From NCBI RefSeq assembly GCF_036345255.1, contig NZ_CP107783.1:2294001-2358000 (forward strand): a DNA stretch of 64,000 bases, in the 5' to 3' direction. Positions 7,609 through 17,134 of this stretch are shown in pieces; the first letter of the stretch is position 1; each line of letters begins with the position of its first letter. The notes under the pieces were generated by a model. That model made no database searches. It had not been told where the DNA came from and worked only from the letters and a program-made list of their open reading frames with translations. Both the position numbers and the translations under genes were made by a program. Source of the stretch: Streptomyces sp. NBC_00569. Its GTDB lineage: Bacteria > Actinomycetota > Actinomycetes > Streptomycetales > Streptomycetaceae.

Positions 7609-10600
7609 TTGCAACCTTCCGCGGCGAGAGGCGGCCGCCTCCATTTATCTCCAGTGATGTCCTCGGCGCCTCTGGGGGCGATGCGACCGACTTTCCGGAG
7701 TTCGTAGACCATCCGCCCCTTGATGGCGTTCTCCACAGCAGGTGGAACCTCGACTTCCGAGGCATTGATGCCATGCTTATTGAACCACCCCTGGCTGTTG
7801 AACAGCCCCACTTCTCGCATGGACTTGTCGTATACGTGGATCTCCACGTCCATTCCCTTGTTGCCCACCGGGAAGACGTCACGCCGGCCCGTGTACCCCT
7901 GCCCGAAGTCCAGCGGGTTCTTCGGCCCCATCGGCCCCTTCCCGGCGAGGCCGAGGGGGTCACTCCAGACGAGCGGATTGGGCACGTAGGCGTGGTGATC
8001 GGGTGCCGGGACGATGCCTAGCGGATCCGCGCTGATGTAGCGTGCCGTCTCGGGATCGTAATAGCGGTGCAGGTTGTAATGTAGGCCGGTCTCGGTATCG
8101 GCGTATTGGCCCGGGAAGCGCAGCAGGCAGTCGACCGAAGTGTCCTCGTCCGGTGCCGGGAAACCGGTGCCCCACAGACTGGTGCGGCGCTGCCAGGCCA
8201 ACTCCCCTGTCTTGAAAACGAGTTCCGTGGGCGTGCCGAGGGAGTCCGTGACCACGGCATGGAACTGAGTGGTGTGTCCGAAGTCGGACTCCTCCGCCAG
8301 CCGCGCCAGATACGAGTCGCTGGAGGCAGCAGTCGACAGCTTCTGGCGCGTTTGAGCCACTGGGCGAGGGGTGTCCGGCGCGTAGTCCCAGGTGATGGCC
8401 CAGCCGCTCGGATCCGTAAGTTCGGCCAGATTCAGGTCGTCCCACGTGAACTCCGTGCGGTCCGCTGTCGTGCCATCGTCGGCCACCCGATGCTTGGAGA
8501 TGCGGCGACCGAGCGGGTCGTAGGCATAGCGCCAGTGGCTGCCGTCCGCGGCAACCACTTCCGTCAGACGGTCTTCGGCGTTCCATGCGTATGACCATGT
8601 ACGGCTCTGGCCGTTGAGCAGTCTGCGTGTCCTGCGCACCAGGCGTCCCTGAGCGTCGTGTTCATACGAGGTACGGCCGGCCGAGCGGATGAGTGTGCCG
8701 TCGAACTCACGCTCACCGGAAGCGTCGTGGGCGGGCGCGGTAGCCCGCGTCATGTTGCCTGCCGTCTCGTAGGCATACGTCTCAGTCCAGCCGTGGGCGC
8801 GGATCCCGGTGACCCGGCCCATGGTGTCGAGCTTGATATGGCGAGTGCCCGAGGTGAGCTCGCGGACCTCGGTGAGACACCCATCGGCCCGATGGGAGTA
8901 GGTGCGGTGCTGAAGAAGGCGGTCCGCTCCGGGCACGGCGGATGCGGCGGTCAAGGACTGCGCAGTCAACAGTCCCCCGGCGCTCCAGCTCTGCGTCAGC
9001 GTCACCTCCGAACCGATGAGTCGTTCCGTCTCACGGCCGTCGGCGTCGTGGACGAAGTCCAGCATGCCTGCCGGGGAGCGCAGGGCGAGCGGGCGCCCCG
9101 ACGGGTCGTACGTCCACTCGGAGGCCAGCCCAGAAGGCGTGACCCGCCGGGTGCGGCGACCGAGGGCGTCGTAGGCATGCGAGGTCGTGCGGCCATTCAC
9201 GGTCTCCGACAACACCCGGCCGACGGCGTCCCGCTTCAGTACGACTTCGGCATCCCCGTTGGTCGCACAGTGCAGGCCGCCATCGGCACCATAGACGAAG
9301 GTAGTCACGTCACCCGTATCCGAGCGCTGCTCCACAACCCGTCCCAGCGCGTCGCGCGTAAAGCACAGGGTCTCGCCCGCGCCGTTGCTGCGCGAGCGCA
9401 GGCCGCCCGCTGCGTCCCGTGTATAGGTGAGCGTTCGACCGTTGAAGTCCGTCTCTGTGGTCAGCCGCCCGGCTTGGTCGTAGGTGTACGACCACGTCAG
9501 GCCCTGCGCGTTGGTGACGGTGGTCAGGCGCAGTTCGGTGTCGTAGCGGAAGGCGTACGTCGCGCCGTCGGGGTCGGTTCGGGTGGCGGGCACATCGAAC
9601 GAGGCGGACGTGTGGTGGGTCGTGTGGCCTGCCTGGTCAGTGTGGGAGAGGAGGTTGCCCTCGCCGTCCCAGGTCCACAACTCCTTCGTGCCGTCGGCAT
9701 GTTCGAGTTGATCCGGCTTGCCTTCGGCTGTCCAGGACCTGCGGGTGGTGTGGCCAAGCGGATCCACCGTCTCGACGATCCGCCCGGAGGCGTCCCGGCG
9801 GACCGTCGTTGTGTGCCCCAGTTCGTCGGTGATGGACAGGGGGAGGCCGGCCGCGTTCACCGTGAGGGTGCGGGTGTGTCCGAGCGCGTCTGTGAGGGTG
9901 GTCAGTTGCCCGGAGGCGTCGTAGCCGTAGCAGGTCTCCGCGCCCAGCGGGTCAGTCGTGGTGAGGAGGTTGCCACGACTGTCGTACGCGTGCTGCCAGC
10001 GTGCGCCTCCAGGCTCGACGACCTCCGTCGGCAGACCGAGGCCGTTGTACGACGCCTGTGTCGTCGAGCCGTCGGGCAGGGTGACCTGGGTGAGGTTTCC
10101 GAATTCGTCGTAGGCATAGCGGGTGGTGCGGCCGAGCGGGTCAGTGACCGAGAGAGGCTTGTCGCCGTGGTCGTCCCACTGTCTGCGGGTGATGTTGCCG
10201 AGCTGATCGGTCTCCTCGACGACCAGGCCCTCGGCGTTGTAGCGATGGAAGGAGGCGTGGCCGAGGGAGTCCGTGTAGGTGGTGGTGCGGGCCGACTCGT
10301 CGTAGGTGAGTGTGCCGGAGAGGATGCCGTCGATGCCCTCGGTGCGCACGACCCGGCCGCGGGCGTCGTACTCGTAGGCGAACCAAGTCCCGTTGCGGTC
10401 CTGCCACTTGGTGATACGACGGTCGCTGTCGTAGGTGAATCTCAGGGGCTGGTTGCTGGAGTTGATGACGTCGGTGAGGTTGCCGTCAGCGTCGTAGGCG
10501 TAGCGCATGAGGAGCGTGCCACCCGCGCGCTCCTGCGAGGCGTCGGGACCGTAGGCGTCGGGCGCGCGGTTGAGCAGGCGTAGGGCCGTGACGCGCGGAC

Positions 10601-11906
10601 CTGTCGTGTCGACGGCGACGTAGTAGCCGCCGGAGTGGCGCAGGCCGAGCGGAAGGCCGTCCTCGTCGCGCTCGATGTCGATGCGGGCGCCGTTGCGGTC
10701 GCTCCATGAGTCCAGCGGCAGGTGGAAGGTACCGAAGGTGCCGGAGGACAGAGGCGTGCTGAAGGTGCGTACGACTCCGGTCGCCGGGTCGGTGATCGTC
10801 ATGACGCCGTCCGGCTTGCCGTCCCACTCCAGGGGCCAGCGAGCACCCTTGACGGGGAGGGCCGGCACACCCGGCTCCGGAACCGGATAGACCAGGCGCA
10901 TGCCGTCCGCCGCGGCGAAGACGACGCCCTCGCCATCGATCTGCACGCACTCGTCGAGCGTGGATATCCAGGTGGGGCCGAAGCAGACTCCACCCCGGTA
11001 CGACGACAAATGGGTGCGCTGGAAAAGGAGCGGGAGCGAGGCGGGCAGCGACAGGTCCGTCTGCGTCATCAGCATCGCACCGGTCGCTACGTCGATCGGC
11101 TCGCCCACGCAAGGTGTGCGCTCCGCGTTGCGGGCGGCCGGGCCCAGCTCCACCAGGTCGGGGCGGAGCGACGGCGGGCGCAGCATCAGCGGCGTGGTGT
11201 CGGAGAACGCTCCTTCCACGCCCGCCTTCAGCACACCGCTTCCCGCTCCGAGCGCACCGCCGTAGAGCATGCCGTCGGTGGCCGCCTGGTTGATCTCGTC
11301 CAGGCTGAAGCCATGCTGCAGGCCCGTGATCATCTTCAGCGGCTGGGCGATGGCCGCATCCACGGTGACCGACTCGACACCGCCGAACGCCGCCGCAACC
11401 AGGGTCCCAGCCGCTATCTCGGCGACCGTCGTGGATACGGCGACGCCCATGGTGGCGCCGAGCTCGATGATGACGTCGGCGGCCGCGACGGCGGCTCCCG
11501 AGGCCAGGCCCGCGGTGAAGAAGGCCAGCGCAACACCACCCGCGATCACGGCAGCGTCGATGCCGATCTGTGTCCAGAGTTTGTTGATCGCGTCGTCGAT
11601 GGCGTCCGCGAACTTGTCGAGCGCCTTCGCCATTCCGTGTGCCGCATCGGACAGATCGCTCAGCCAGCCGGCGTCCTGGCCCTTCGCGTAGCGGCCCCAG
11701 AACTTCTCGAACGCCTCGATCGACTCACCCTTGTTGTGATGGATGAGGGAGGACGCGCTCTTGTGCACCGGCGCCCTCACGTCGTCGACGGAGTCGGCGA
11801 AGGTCCGCCACGCGGTGGCCGCAGAGCGCAGCGAGCCGGAGTTGGCGTCCGGCCACCACAGGCCCAGATGCAGGAGGATCTTCTTCGCCTCGTCCTCGAT
11901 ACTCAC
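7605..11906 (-). CDS. Rhs/YD-repeat polymorphic toxin with WXG-like N-terminus
   Basis: 1433 residues. Residues 1-110 form an alpha-helical WXG100-like export module; 115-190 are strongly hydrophobic; about 265-340 match the DUF6531 region that opens Rhs proteins (GEPIDVATGAML). Roughly 470-1220 hold many YD repeats (YDxxGRL...TxxxDxxG) that build the Rhs shell. The core ends with RYYDPETARYISADPLG and NPLVWSDPLGL at about 1320. The last ~113 residues (from AGKGPMG) differ in composition and form the toxic tip (DVEIHVYDKSMREVGLFN, GWFNKHGINASEVEVP). I cannot name the toxin fold. The gene overlaps the WXG100 gene and the immunity gene by ATGA at its two ends, which implies one co-translated operon and type VII-like export. 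Confidence 0.92.
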   Translation of the reverse strand: MSIEDEAKKILLHLGLWWPDANSGSLRSAATAWRTFADSVDDVRAPVHKSASSLIHHNKGESIEAFEKFWGRYAKGQDAGWLSDLSDAAHGMAKALDKFADAIDDAINKLWTQIGIDAAVIAGGVALAFFTAGLASGAAVAAADVIIELGATMGVAVSTTVAEIAAGTLVAAAFGGVESVTVDAAIAQPLKMITGLQHGFSLDEINQAATDGMLYGGALGAGSGVLKAGVEGAFSDTTPLMLRPPSLRPDLVELGPAARNAERTPCVGEPIDVATGAMLMTQTDLSLPASLPLLFQRTHLSSYRGGVCFGPTWISTLDECVQIDGEGVVFAAADGMRLVYPVPEPGVPALPVKGARWPLEWDGKPDGVMTITDPATGVVRTFSTPLSSGTFGTFHLPLDSWSDRNGARIDIERDEDGLPLGLRHSGGYYVAVDTTGPRVTALRLLNRAPDAYGPDASQERAGGTLLMRYAYDADGNLTDVINSSNQPLRFTYDSDRRITKWQDRNGTWFAYEYDARGRVVRTEGIDGILSGTLTYDESARTTTYTDSLGHASFHRYNAEGLVVEETDQLGNITRRQWDDHGDKPLSVTDPLGRTTRYAYDEFGNLTQVTLPDGSTTQASYNGLGLPTEVVEPGGARWQHAYDSRGNLLTTTDPLGAETCYGYDASGQLTTLTDALGHTRTLTVNAAGLPLSITDELGHTTTVRRDASGRIVETVDPLGHTTRRSWTAEGKPDQLEHADGTKELWTWDGEGNLLSHTDQAGHTTHHTSASFDVPATRTDPDGATYAFRYDTELRLTTVTNAQGLTWSYTYDQAGRLTTETDFNGRTLTYTRDAAGGLRSRSNGAGETLCFTRDALGRVVEQRSDTGDVTTFVYGADGGLHCATNGDAEVVLKRDAVGRVLSETVNGRTTSHAYDALGRRTRRVTPSGLASEWTYDPSGRPLALRSPAGMLDFVHDADGRETERLIGSEVTLTQSWSAGGLLTAQSLTAASAVPGADRLLQHRTYSHRADGCLTEVRELTSGTRHIKLDTMGRVTGIRAHGWTETYAYETAGNMTRATAPAHDASGEREFDGTLIRSAGRTSYEHDAQGRLVRRTRRLLNGQSRTWSYAWNAEDRLTEVVAADGSHWRYAYDPLGRRISKHRVADDGTTADRTEFTWDDLNLAELTDPSGWAITWDYAPDTPRPVAQTRQKLSTAASSDSYLARLAEESDFGHTTQFHAVVTDSLGTPTELVFKTGELAWQRRTSLWGTGFPAPDEDTSVDCLLRFPGQYADTETGLHYNLHRYYDPETARYISADPLGIVPAPDHHAYVPNPLVWSDPLGLAGKGPMGPKNPLDFGQGYTGRRDVFPVGNKGMDVEIHVYDKSMREVGLFNSQGWFNKHGINASEVEVPPAVENAIKGRMVYELRKVGRIAPRGAEDITGDKWRRPPLAAEGCK

Positions 11907-12271
11907 CGGGAACCCTCGCTGTCCGCGTTGCCCTTCGGGGGCTTCACCTTGGTGAACATTCCCGCTATGAGATCGTCGTTGTCCACATGCCCGTCGGAGA
12001 GGTCGACCAGCGCCTCGTGGATGCTGGTCAGGCCGAGAACGAGGATCCCCGCGGAGCTCTCGATCTTCTTCTGCTGCGGCGAGTAGACGTCCCCGAACTC
12101 CTTGCCCTGCTTGTCGTCACCCCAGGGCTTGCCCAGGTTGTCCAAGGTGGTGACAAGGGTGGTGAGCGCCTTGCTCAGGTTCTTCGCCTGTTCGTGGAAC
12201 ACCGGCGCCGAGGCCTTGATGTCCGCGGTTTTGATATCCAGCACCATGCCGTCGTCACTGCCGTCACTCAT
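11903..12271 (-). CDS. WXG100-family protein (ESX/T7SS-type partner)
   Basis: 122 residues, all-helical prediction, with a W-x-G-type turn (KPWGDD) between two helices and heptad-like hydrophobic spacing (SKALTTLVTTLDNL). Such proteins heterodimerise with, or guide, Rhs/LXG toxins to a type VII secretion system. The stop overlaps the Rhs start by ATGA (11906-11903). A plausible start ATG lies at 12271; the alternative is a few codons inside. No secretion machinery genes are in the window, so export must rely on a system encoded elsewhere. Confidence 0.8.
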   Translation of the reverse strand: MSDGSDDGMVLDIKTADIKASAPVFHEQAKNLSKALTTLVTTLDNLGKPWGDDKQGKEFGDVYSPQQKKIESSAGILVLGLTSIHEALVDLSDGHVDNDDLIAGMFTKVKPPKGNADSEGSR

Positions 12272-12781
12272 GCGCTGGTGTCCCCCGTCGTTCGCGCGTG
12301 CGGCACCTGACCCTAGGTGAGGCGGTTCAAGAAAAGGTCAAGTGGCCTTCAGGCGCGGGCAATGGATGATGAGTGTGGACCGTGAGACTTCCCTCAGCAT
12401 CGCGCGGCACGCAGGCGCTGCGGACGAGGGAGATGGCCCCAGTCGACGCTGGAGAGCGCGTCGGCGTCGCGGTGATGTTGCACGGGAGTTGGGCGGCAGC
12501 CTCACCGAGCGTCTCAGCGCCAGCGTGGTAGTGGACGTGAATCACTGACAGGCGGCCGGGGCGGTGGCGGAGCACGTGGGGACCGCACTTGGGCATCCAA
12601 GGACAGGCGCGACACCCGACACACCGTCACCTGCCCAGGCAGGCAGCTGATACAGCGCCTGTCCCGCTCGGAAATACGATTCCGACTCTGGCCTGCAGCT
12701 GGCAGACCAGAGAAGGATTCCCGCGACATGCAGTCCGGCTAGGCAGATGTCCGCCGTCATGGGTTGTCGGCGCCCACAGGC
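12272..12781. other. Intergenic stretch upstream of the toxin operon
   Basis: This presumably contains the promoter of the WXG100-Rhs-immunity operon. Small open frames on both strands show no family resemblance and no good ribosome site. No repeat or RNA gene was recognised. Confidence 0.45.
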
Positions 12782-13117
12782 GGCGCCATCTCCGAGGACA
12801 CGGCCGAGGACGCCATGGCCTTCACCCGTGAGGGCGCCGCCTGACTGTGGGAGGCGGTCAGCATGTGGGACACGTCCGAGCACGACGCTCTGTACGAGCA
12901 ATGGGCGACGGCGATGGCCGAGGCGATGCGCCCTCACTCACTGACGAACGGCTACACCAACCTCACCGATGACCAGGGCCCGCAGTGGCGCCGGACCGTT
13001 CACGGCGGTGAGGCCAAGCACAGGCGGTTGGGCGCCGTCAAGGCCGCCTGGGCCCCTGAGAACCTGCTCCGCTTCAACAAGAACATCACTCCCGAGTCCG
13101 CCGCGCCGGTGCGCTGA
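12782..13117 (+). pseudogene. C-terminal fragment of a berberine-bridge-type FAD oxidoreductase
   Basis: The plus frame reads GAISEDTAEDAMAFTREGAA, then TGA (12842-12844), then LWEAVSMWDTSEHDALYEQWATAM, and ends RRLGAVKAAWAPENLLRFNKNI. The ending is the BBE substrate-domain signature (RL..VK..wDP.N.F..N.nI). An in-frame TGA sits where family members usually have Trp (TGG), and the FAD-binding domain upstream is absent. It is a decayed fragment. Its central part is duplicated at 21145-21200. Confidence 0.72.
12825..12880 (+). repeat. 56-bp direct repeat, copy 1
   Basis: Identical to 21145-21200 on the same strand, 8.3 kb away. It covers the nonsense-mutated part of the BBE-type pseudogene (from cccgtgagg to cgtccgag), including the TGA, so the duplication happened after the nonsense mutation. 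Confidence 0.85.
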
Positions 13118-13125
13118 CTCCGCGT

Positions 13126-15483
13126 TCAGTCCGGCAGTCCCCAGGGGCGCCGCGCCGACAGTGCGGGCACGTCCCGCGGTGCGGGACCGGTGATCCTCTT
13201 GCCGGCAGGGGTCACCAACACCACGGCGCCCTTCCGGAGTTGGATCACAGCGCGCCCGACACCCGTCGTGCGGTACGGCAAACGTCGCCCCTGCTCGTCC
13301 CGTACGTCGATGTCCCCGCTGATCCCGTGCTCCAGGTCGAGCGGCGCGCCGGCCTCGCTGTGCACCCGTACCCATCGGGTGGCGCCGTCGGCCCGGTCGG
13401 CGTCGATGAGGAAGGCGCCTTGGGCGCGCAGGCCATGGACACTGGCGTCGGGCCAGCTCGCCGACACACCGGGGAAGACCCGCACCGGCCCGAAGTGGCT
13501 CTGGATCATCATGTCGAGCACGGACTGGCTTGCGGTGAGCGGCGATTCGACGGCGAGGTTGCCACCCTCGACGTACATGGTGTTCTCGGTCATCCGGGAG
13601 TTGCGGAACACGTTGCCATCGGTGAAGTACGTCAGCAGGTCGAGGGCCTGCTCGGGACGGCCGATCCGGGCGGCCATCGAGGACGCGGCGGCGAAGCTGT
13701 AGCCCGCCCACTGCGTACGGTCCTTGACCCAGTGGTCGAAGGTGGTGTCAATCAGAGCACGGTCGGCGGGGCGCGCGTGGTCGTACTCGGCGAGCGGAAA
13801 GAGCCAGAGCATGTGCGAGAAGTGCCGGTGCGACTCGGTGAGCGGCTTGTTCGCACCGACCATCACCCCGGTCGCGTCCTGCGGGTAGGGAGTGAGCCGG
13901 TCCAGGATCTCCTGCCAGCGGGCCGCCTTGGGGTGCGTCGTGCGCAGCAGCTTCAGGCACTGCAGGAGGGTGGTGCAGCCCCAGCGCACCAGGGACAGGT
14001 CGTAGGTGCAGTCCTCGGCGTCGGCCCACTCCGGTGAGCGGGTCAGCGGCAGATGCAGGGCGCCGTCTGAACCCACGTACAGGAAATGGTCGTAGAAGTT
14101 CACCGCGCGGGTGAGGATCGGGTAGAGCACGTCGCGGACGATCGCCAGGTCCATGGAGTGGCGGTAGCTGAGCCAGATGTTGTGCAGCGCCCACAGCAGG
14201 TTGCCGGTGTTGTCGGTCTTGGAGGCGGTGCCGGGGACGCCGACCGTCTTTCCGCCGGTGCGCAGCATCCAGTCCGAGGGGTGCGCGAGGGCGTAGGTAT
14301 CGCCGTCACGGTACTCCGCCGGGACGGATGTGGGGAGTTCTGCCTCGAAGGCCTTGAACGTCGAGGTGACGGAGTCGAGTTCGGGATGGTTGGAGCCCTG
14401 CAGCAGCCAGCTGGCGATCTGTACGTTCAGGTTCCACCAGACGGCGGTCCAGCTGCCGCCGGTCTCCGGATACCACGGCCCCCACTCGGACAGGGACGGC
14501 CCGTTCGCGCGGGTGGCACTGGCGAGCTTGTACAGCTGAATCCAGTAGAAGTCCTGGATTCGCTTGTCGGGTACGGAGACGAAGCTGCGGCGGTAGTAGC
14601 GGTGCCACCAGGATCGGTGTTCGCTCAGCAGGCCCGTGGTGGAGGCAGCGAGGGTGCGGTCGACCGCGGCGAGGGCGAGGCGCGTGGTGCCGCTCAGCTC
14701 CTCCGGGTGCCGGTACACGACATGGGCGGCCAGCACCCGGCGGGTGCCGTCGCGGCGCTCGCGCCAGGCCGTGGTCCAGCCGCCGCCCGCAATCAGCGGC
14801 TGCTCGACATAGGAGGTGCCCTCGGCAGTGCCGGTCGCGGGGTCCGGGTTGCCCACGTAGTCGGCGGGCTTGTCCTTTGTGCGCGACGTGGTGGCGGGCA
14901 TCCAGGTGAAGGACCAGGCCGCGTCCTCTTCCCCCGGGCTCGGCTCGGTGAACGCCACCAGTGCGTCACGGGAGTTGTGCACCAGGATGCTGAACGCGAC
15001 GCTGCCCCGGACCGTGGTGATGGTGCCGCGCAGTTCGGCGTCGTACAGGTCGAGGGTCCAGTCGACGGCGGTGATCTCGCCGGAGAGGCTGAGGGTGAGA
15101 CAGCCGATCGGCAGCCGGGAGTAGCCGATGGCCGCACGCCACTGCCCGCGCTGGTCCTGCACCTTGGTGTGGCTGAGCATCACCTGGAGGGTGTTCGCGG
15201 CGGCGCCCTTGGAGACGACGGCGCCCAGCAGCCCGTTGCCGAGCAGCGCGCCGTCCTTCCAGTCGGCGGGCAGCGTGCGCCAACGCAACGAGGCGTCGCG
15301 CGCGACCCGTTCATGGGGCGAGACATCGGTGGAATACGCGCTCGCCCCCACGGTGGCGGCAGAAGCGCCCCAGGCGGAGGCGGTCTGCGGGAGAAGCGTG
15401 GCTGCGCCCACTCCGGTGGCCAGAGTGAGAGCGGTCCGCCGGGATGGGCGGGAGAGTGCGGCCGAGATGTGCCTCTCGTTCAT
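13126..15483 (-). CDS. Tat-exported GH95-like glycoside hydrolase (alpha-L-fucosidase family)
   Basis: 785 residues. It starts with a twin-arginine signal (SRPSRRTALTLATG...LLPQTASA), so it is exported folded. The N-terminal beta-domain has the GH95 opening (WRTLPADWKDGALLGNGLLGAVV), followed by an (alpha/alpha)6 region with GGSWTAVWWNLNVQ and HRHFSHMLWLFPL, which match the fucosidase family motifs. GH95 enzymes remove alpha-1,2-fucose or galactose from glycans. ATG at 15483 is preferred over 15498 because GGGAG lies 8 bases before it. Residue-level catalysis was not verified. It stands alone and is convergent with the BBE fragment. Function in extracellular glycan trimming is inferred. Confidence 0.78.
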   Translation of the reverse strand: MNERHISAALSRPSRRTALTLATGVGAATLLPQTASAWGASAATVGASAYSTDVSPHERVARDASLRWRTLPADWKDGALLGNGLLGAVVSKGAAANTLQVMLSHTKVQDQRGQWRAAIGYSRLPIGCLTLSLSGEITAVDWTLDLYDAELRGTITTVRGSVAFSILVHNSRDALVAFTEPSPGEEDAAWSFTWMPATTSRTKDKPADYVGNPDPATGTAEGTSYVEQPLIAGGGWTTAWRERRDGTRRVLAAHVVYRHPEELSGTTRLALAAVDRTLAASTTGLLSEHRSWWHRYYRRSFVSVPDKRIQDFYWIQLYKLASATRANGPSLSEWGPWYPETGGSWTAVWWNLNVQIASWLLQGSNHPELDSVTSTFKAFEAELPTSVPAEYRDGDTYALAHPSDWMLRTGGKTVGVPGTASKTDNTGNLLWALHNIWLSYRHSMDLAIVRDVLYPILTRAVNFYDHFLYVGSDGALHLPLTRSPEWADAEDCTYDLSLVRWGCTTLLQCLKLLRTTHPKAARWQEILDRLTPYPQDATGVMVGANKPLTESHRHFSHMLWLFPLAEYDHARPADRALIDTTFDHWVKDRTQWAGYSFAAASSMAARIGRPEQALDLLTYFTDGNVFRNSRMTENTMYVEGGNLAVESPLTASQSVLDMMIQSHFGPVRVFPGVSASWPDASVHGLRAQGAFLIDADRADGATRWVRVHSEAGAPLDLEHGISGDIDVRDEQGRRLPYRTTGVGRAVIQLRKGAVVLVTPAGKRITGPAPRDVPALSARRPWGLPD

Positions 15484-16114
15484 GTAAGTGACTCCCATAC
15501 TCGGAGGTGAACCCGCGTGCCGGGAATGATGCAGTCAACTTCCCTTAGCCACAAGGGGCCTTGAAGCAAGAGGTCCGATCTTTTCTCGCGGCCGCGGACG
15601 GGAGACCGCCGGCCTTGCAGTCCGGCGCGGTCCGATCTACCAGACGTAGCAGCGCGCCCCACTCGAGGGGCGCAGGCGCCATGGTTCTCGCAATCGGAGG
15701 CCGCGCCCCGCGCGCACGAGGCGGCGGCCGCGGCCTACCGTGAGGTGCCGACGGCATTGCGTCGGCACCCGGCACACGTGGGTGTGAGCCCCAGCTACGG
15801 GATCCTGCCGGACACACCGCAGGTCCTGCGTCTCGCACGTCTGGCACTGGCGGGGCTTCGGGCCATGGCCCGTTTCAGGCTTCCCGCCCCGACCCTCCAG
15901 CCAGGCAGGAACCGGCAGCGCGTTGCGCACCACCACCCACTCCGCGACCACCAGATAGTGCCGCCCGCGACCAAGCAGCGCACCGCGTCGACCATCTGCC
16001 GCGGCCGACACGGCCATTCAGCCATCCGGGGACCGGCATCGCGTCACGTACCACCACCCACTCCGCATCACCCTGTGGGGGTCCAGAACAGGGTCATCGT
16101 CCTGACCTGCAGAT
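15484..16114. other. Degraded intergenic stretch with IS traces
   Basis: No intact gene. On the minus strand near 15945-16000 one frame reads RQMVDAVRCLVAGGTIWW, resembling the start of IS5-type ORF A proteins. Two imperfect copies of a ~38-bp sequence (about 15915-15952 and 16034-16072) encode similar peptides (EWVVVRNALPVPAW and EWVVVRDAMPVPGW) in different frames. I read this as collapsed insertion-sequence debris. Confidence 0.4.
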
Positions 16115-16613
16115 CTACGCTGCCCTTCCGTACTCGTTGATGAGTCCGCCGAGGACTGGGCGGCGCTTGATCCTCTCGTGGGTGAGGTCGGCGGTGGGGT
16201 GGTCGGGCGGCGGCGGGTACAGCTGTTGTCCGCGATGCGGCTATCGCCCGTTGTAGTGCTGGGCGTACTCATCCAGCACGGTGCGCAGGTGGCGCTGACC
16301 GAAGATGAGCATCCGGTCGGTGACCTCCGAGCGGACGGTGCGCACGAACCGCTCCGCGTACGCATTCGCTTGCGAACAGCGCGGAAGGAACTTCACGGCT
16401 TGGATGTCCTGGCTGGCGAGGACCGCGTCGAACGACCTGCTGAACTGGCCGGCCCGGTCGCGTACGAGGAAGGTGAACTCGGATGCTCGGTGGTCGAGTT
16501 TCATCAGGAGACAGCGGGCCTGCTGCGTGGTCCAGGGTCCCTCCGGATGGCTGGTCACGCCGAGGATATGCACGTACCTGGTGCCGACCTACATTGCGAA
16601 GAAGTACGAGCGC
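16115..16613 (-). pseudogene. rve-type DDE transposase remnant
   Basis: The minus frame reads YFFAM, TAG, VGTRYVHILGVTSHP, then FLVRDRAGQFSRSFDAVLAS (catalytic Asp region), CSQANAYAERFVRTVRSEV (catalytic Glu region) and FGQRHLRTVLDEYAQHYNGR, followed by TAG and the family C-terminus KRRPVLGGLINEY. At least two in-frame stops (one at 16241-16243) and the missing N-terminus show it is dead. It belongs to the IS3/IS481-like integrase-core group seen several times in this window. Confidence 0.8.
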
Positions 16614-16624
16614 GACTGGCCCCC

Positions 16625-16897
16625 TCAGCGCGGCCATGTCCCCTCCCGGTCGCTGGCGTGCTCACTGGGGAACCGGTCTGCCTGGCTGCCGTCAACCGGG
16701 TGGCGGCGCGGAGTCAGTGCCGCCGAGAACGCGGTGAACAGTGACACGCGGGCCTCGTCGTTGCGGGTTCCGCGCAGCGACCATTTGAAGCCGAGGAAGA
16801 GCAACAGTTGCCTCAGCAGCGCTGGGACCGTGAACGCGACAAGGGTCAGGATGCCGAGAGGCGTTGAACCGTCCAGCCAGTGGGGGACGAAGGACAT
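16625..16897 (-). CDS. Small single-span membrane protein of unknown function
   Basis: 90 residues: MSFVPHWLDGSTPLGIL then a hydrophobic stretch (LTLVAFTVPALLRQLLLFLGF) and a basic, disordered tail. ATG at 16897 has GGGAGG six bases upstream, which favours it over the longer open frame starting at 17119. It is divergent from the HTH-TPR-S74 gene, about 240 bp away, and may share its promoter region. I do not recognise a family. Confidence 0.55.
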   Translation of the reverse strand: MSFVPHWLDGSTPLGILTLVAFTVPALLRQLLLFLGFKWSLRGTRNDEARVSLFTAFSAALTPRRHPVDGSQADRFPSEHASDREGTWPR

Positions 16898-17134
16898 GAA
16901 GGACCTCCCGGGACCACGTGCGGATTTAGACCAGGTGACTGCTTGCTCCGAGTGCACCCCGACACGGTGATCCACAGTCAATTCCCGGATTCTGACGGAA
17001 GTTCCGGGACGGCCGTTGAAGGTGCTCAGACGTCCGGGAAGGATTGAGACGGAGTTCTGGACGTCCCTGGACAGTGCCGGACTTGCTCGCACATCCTGGA
17101 CGCCAGTTCCGAACGGCACCGTGGAGAGGACGCT

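Noticed and set aside
8658-10583. 641-codon plus-strand frame inside the Rhs gene
   Set aside because: Shadow of the YD repeats in a GC-rich gene; the minus-strand protein has unmistakable Rhs motifs.
12842-12844. TGA read as a recoded Trp or selenocysteine in the BBE fragment
   Set aside because: The gene is also missing its FAD domain, there is no SECIS-like structure obvious after it, and the TGA is carried in a non-functional duplicate, so simple decay is more likely.
15637-16017. 126-codon minus-strand frame as a real gene
   Set aside because: Arg/Cys-rich with no family pattern; neighbouring frames show IS5-like debris instead.
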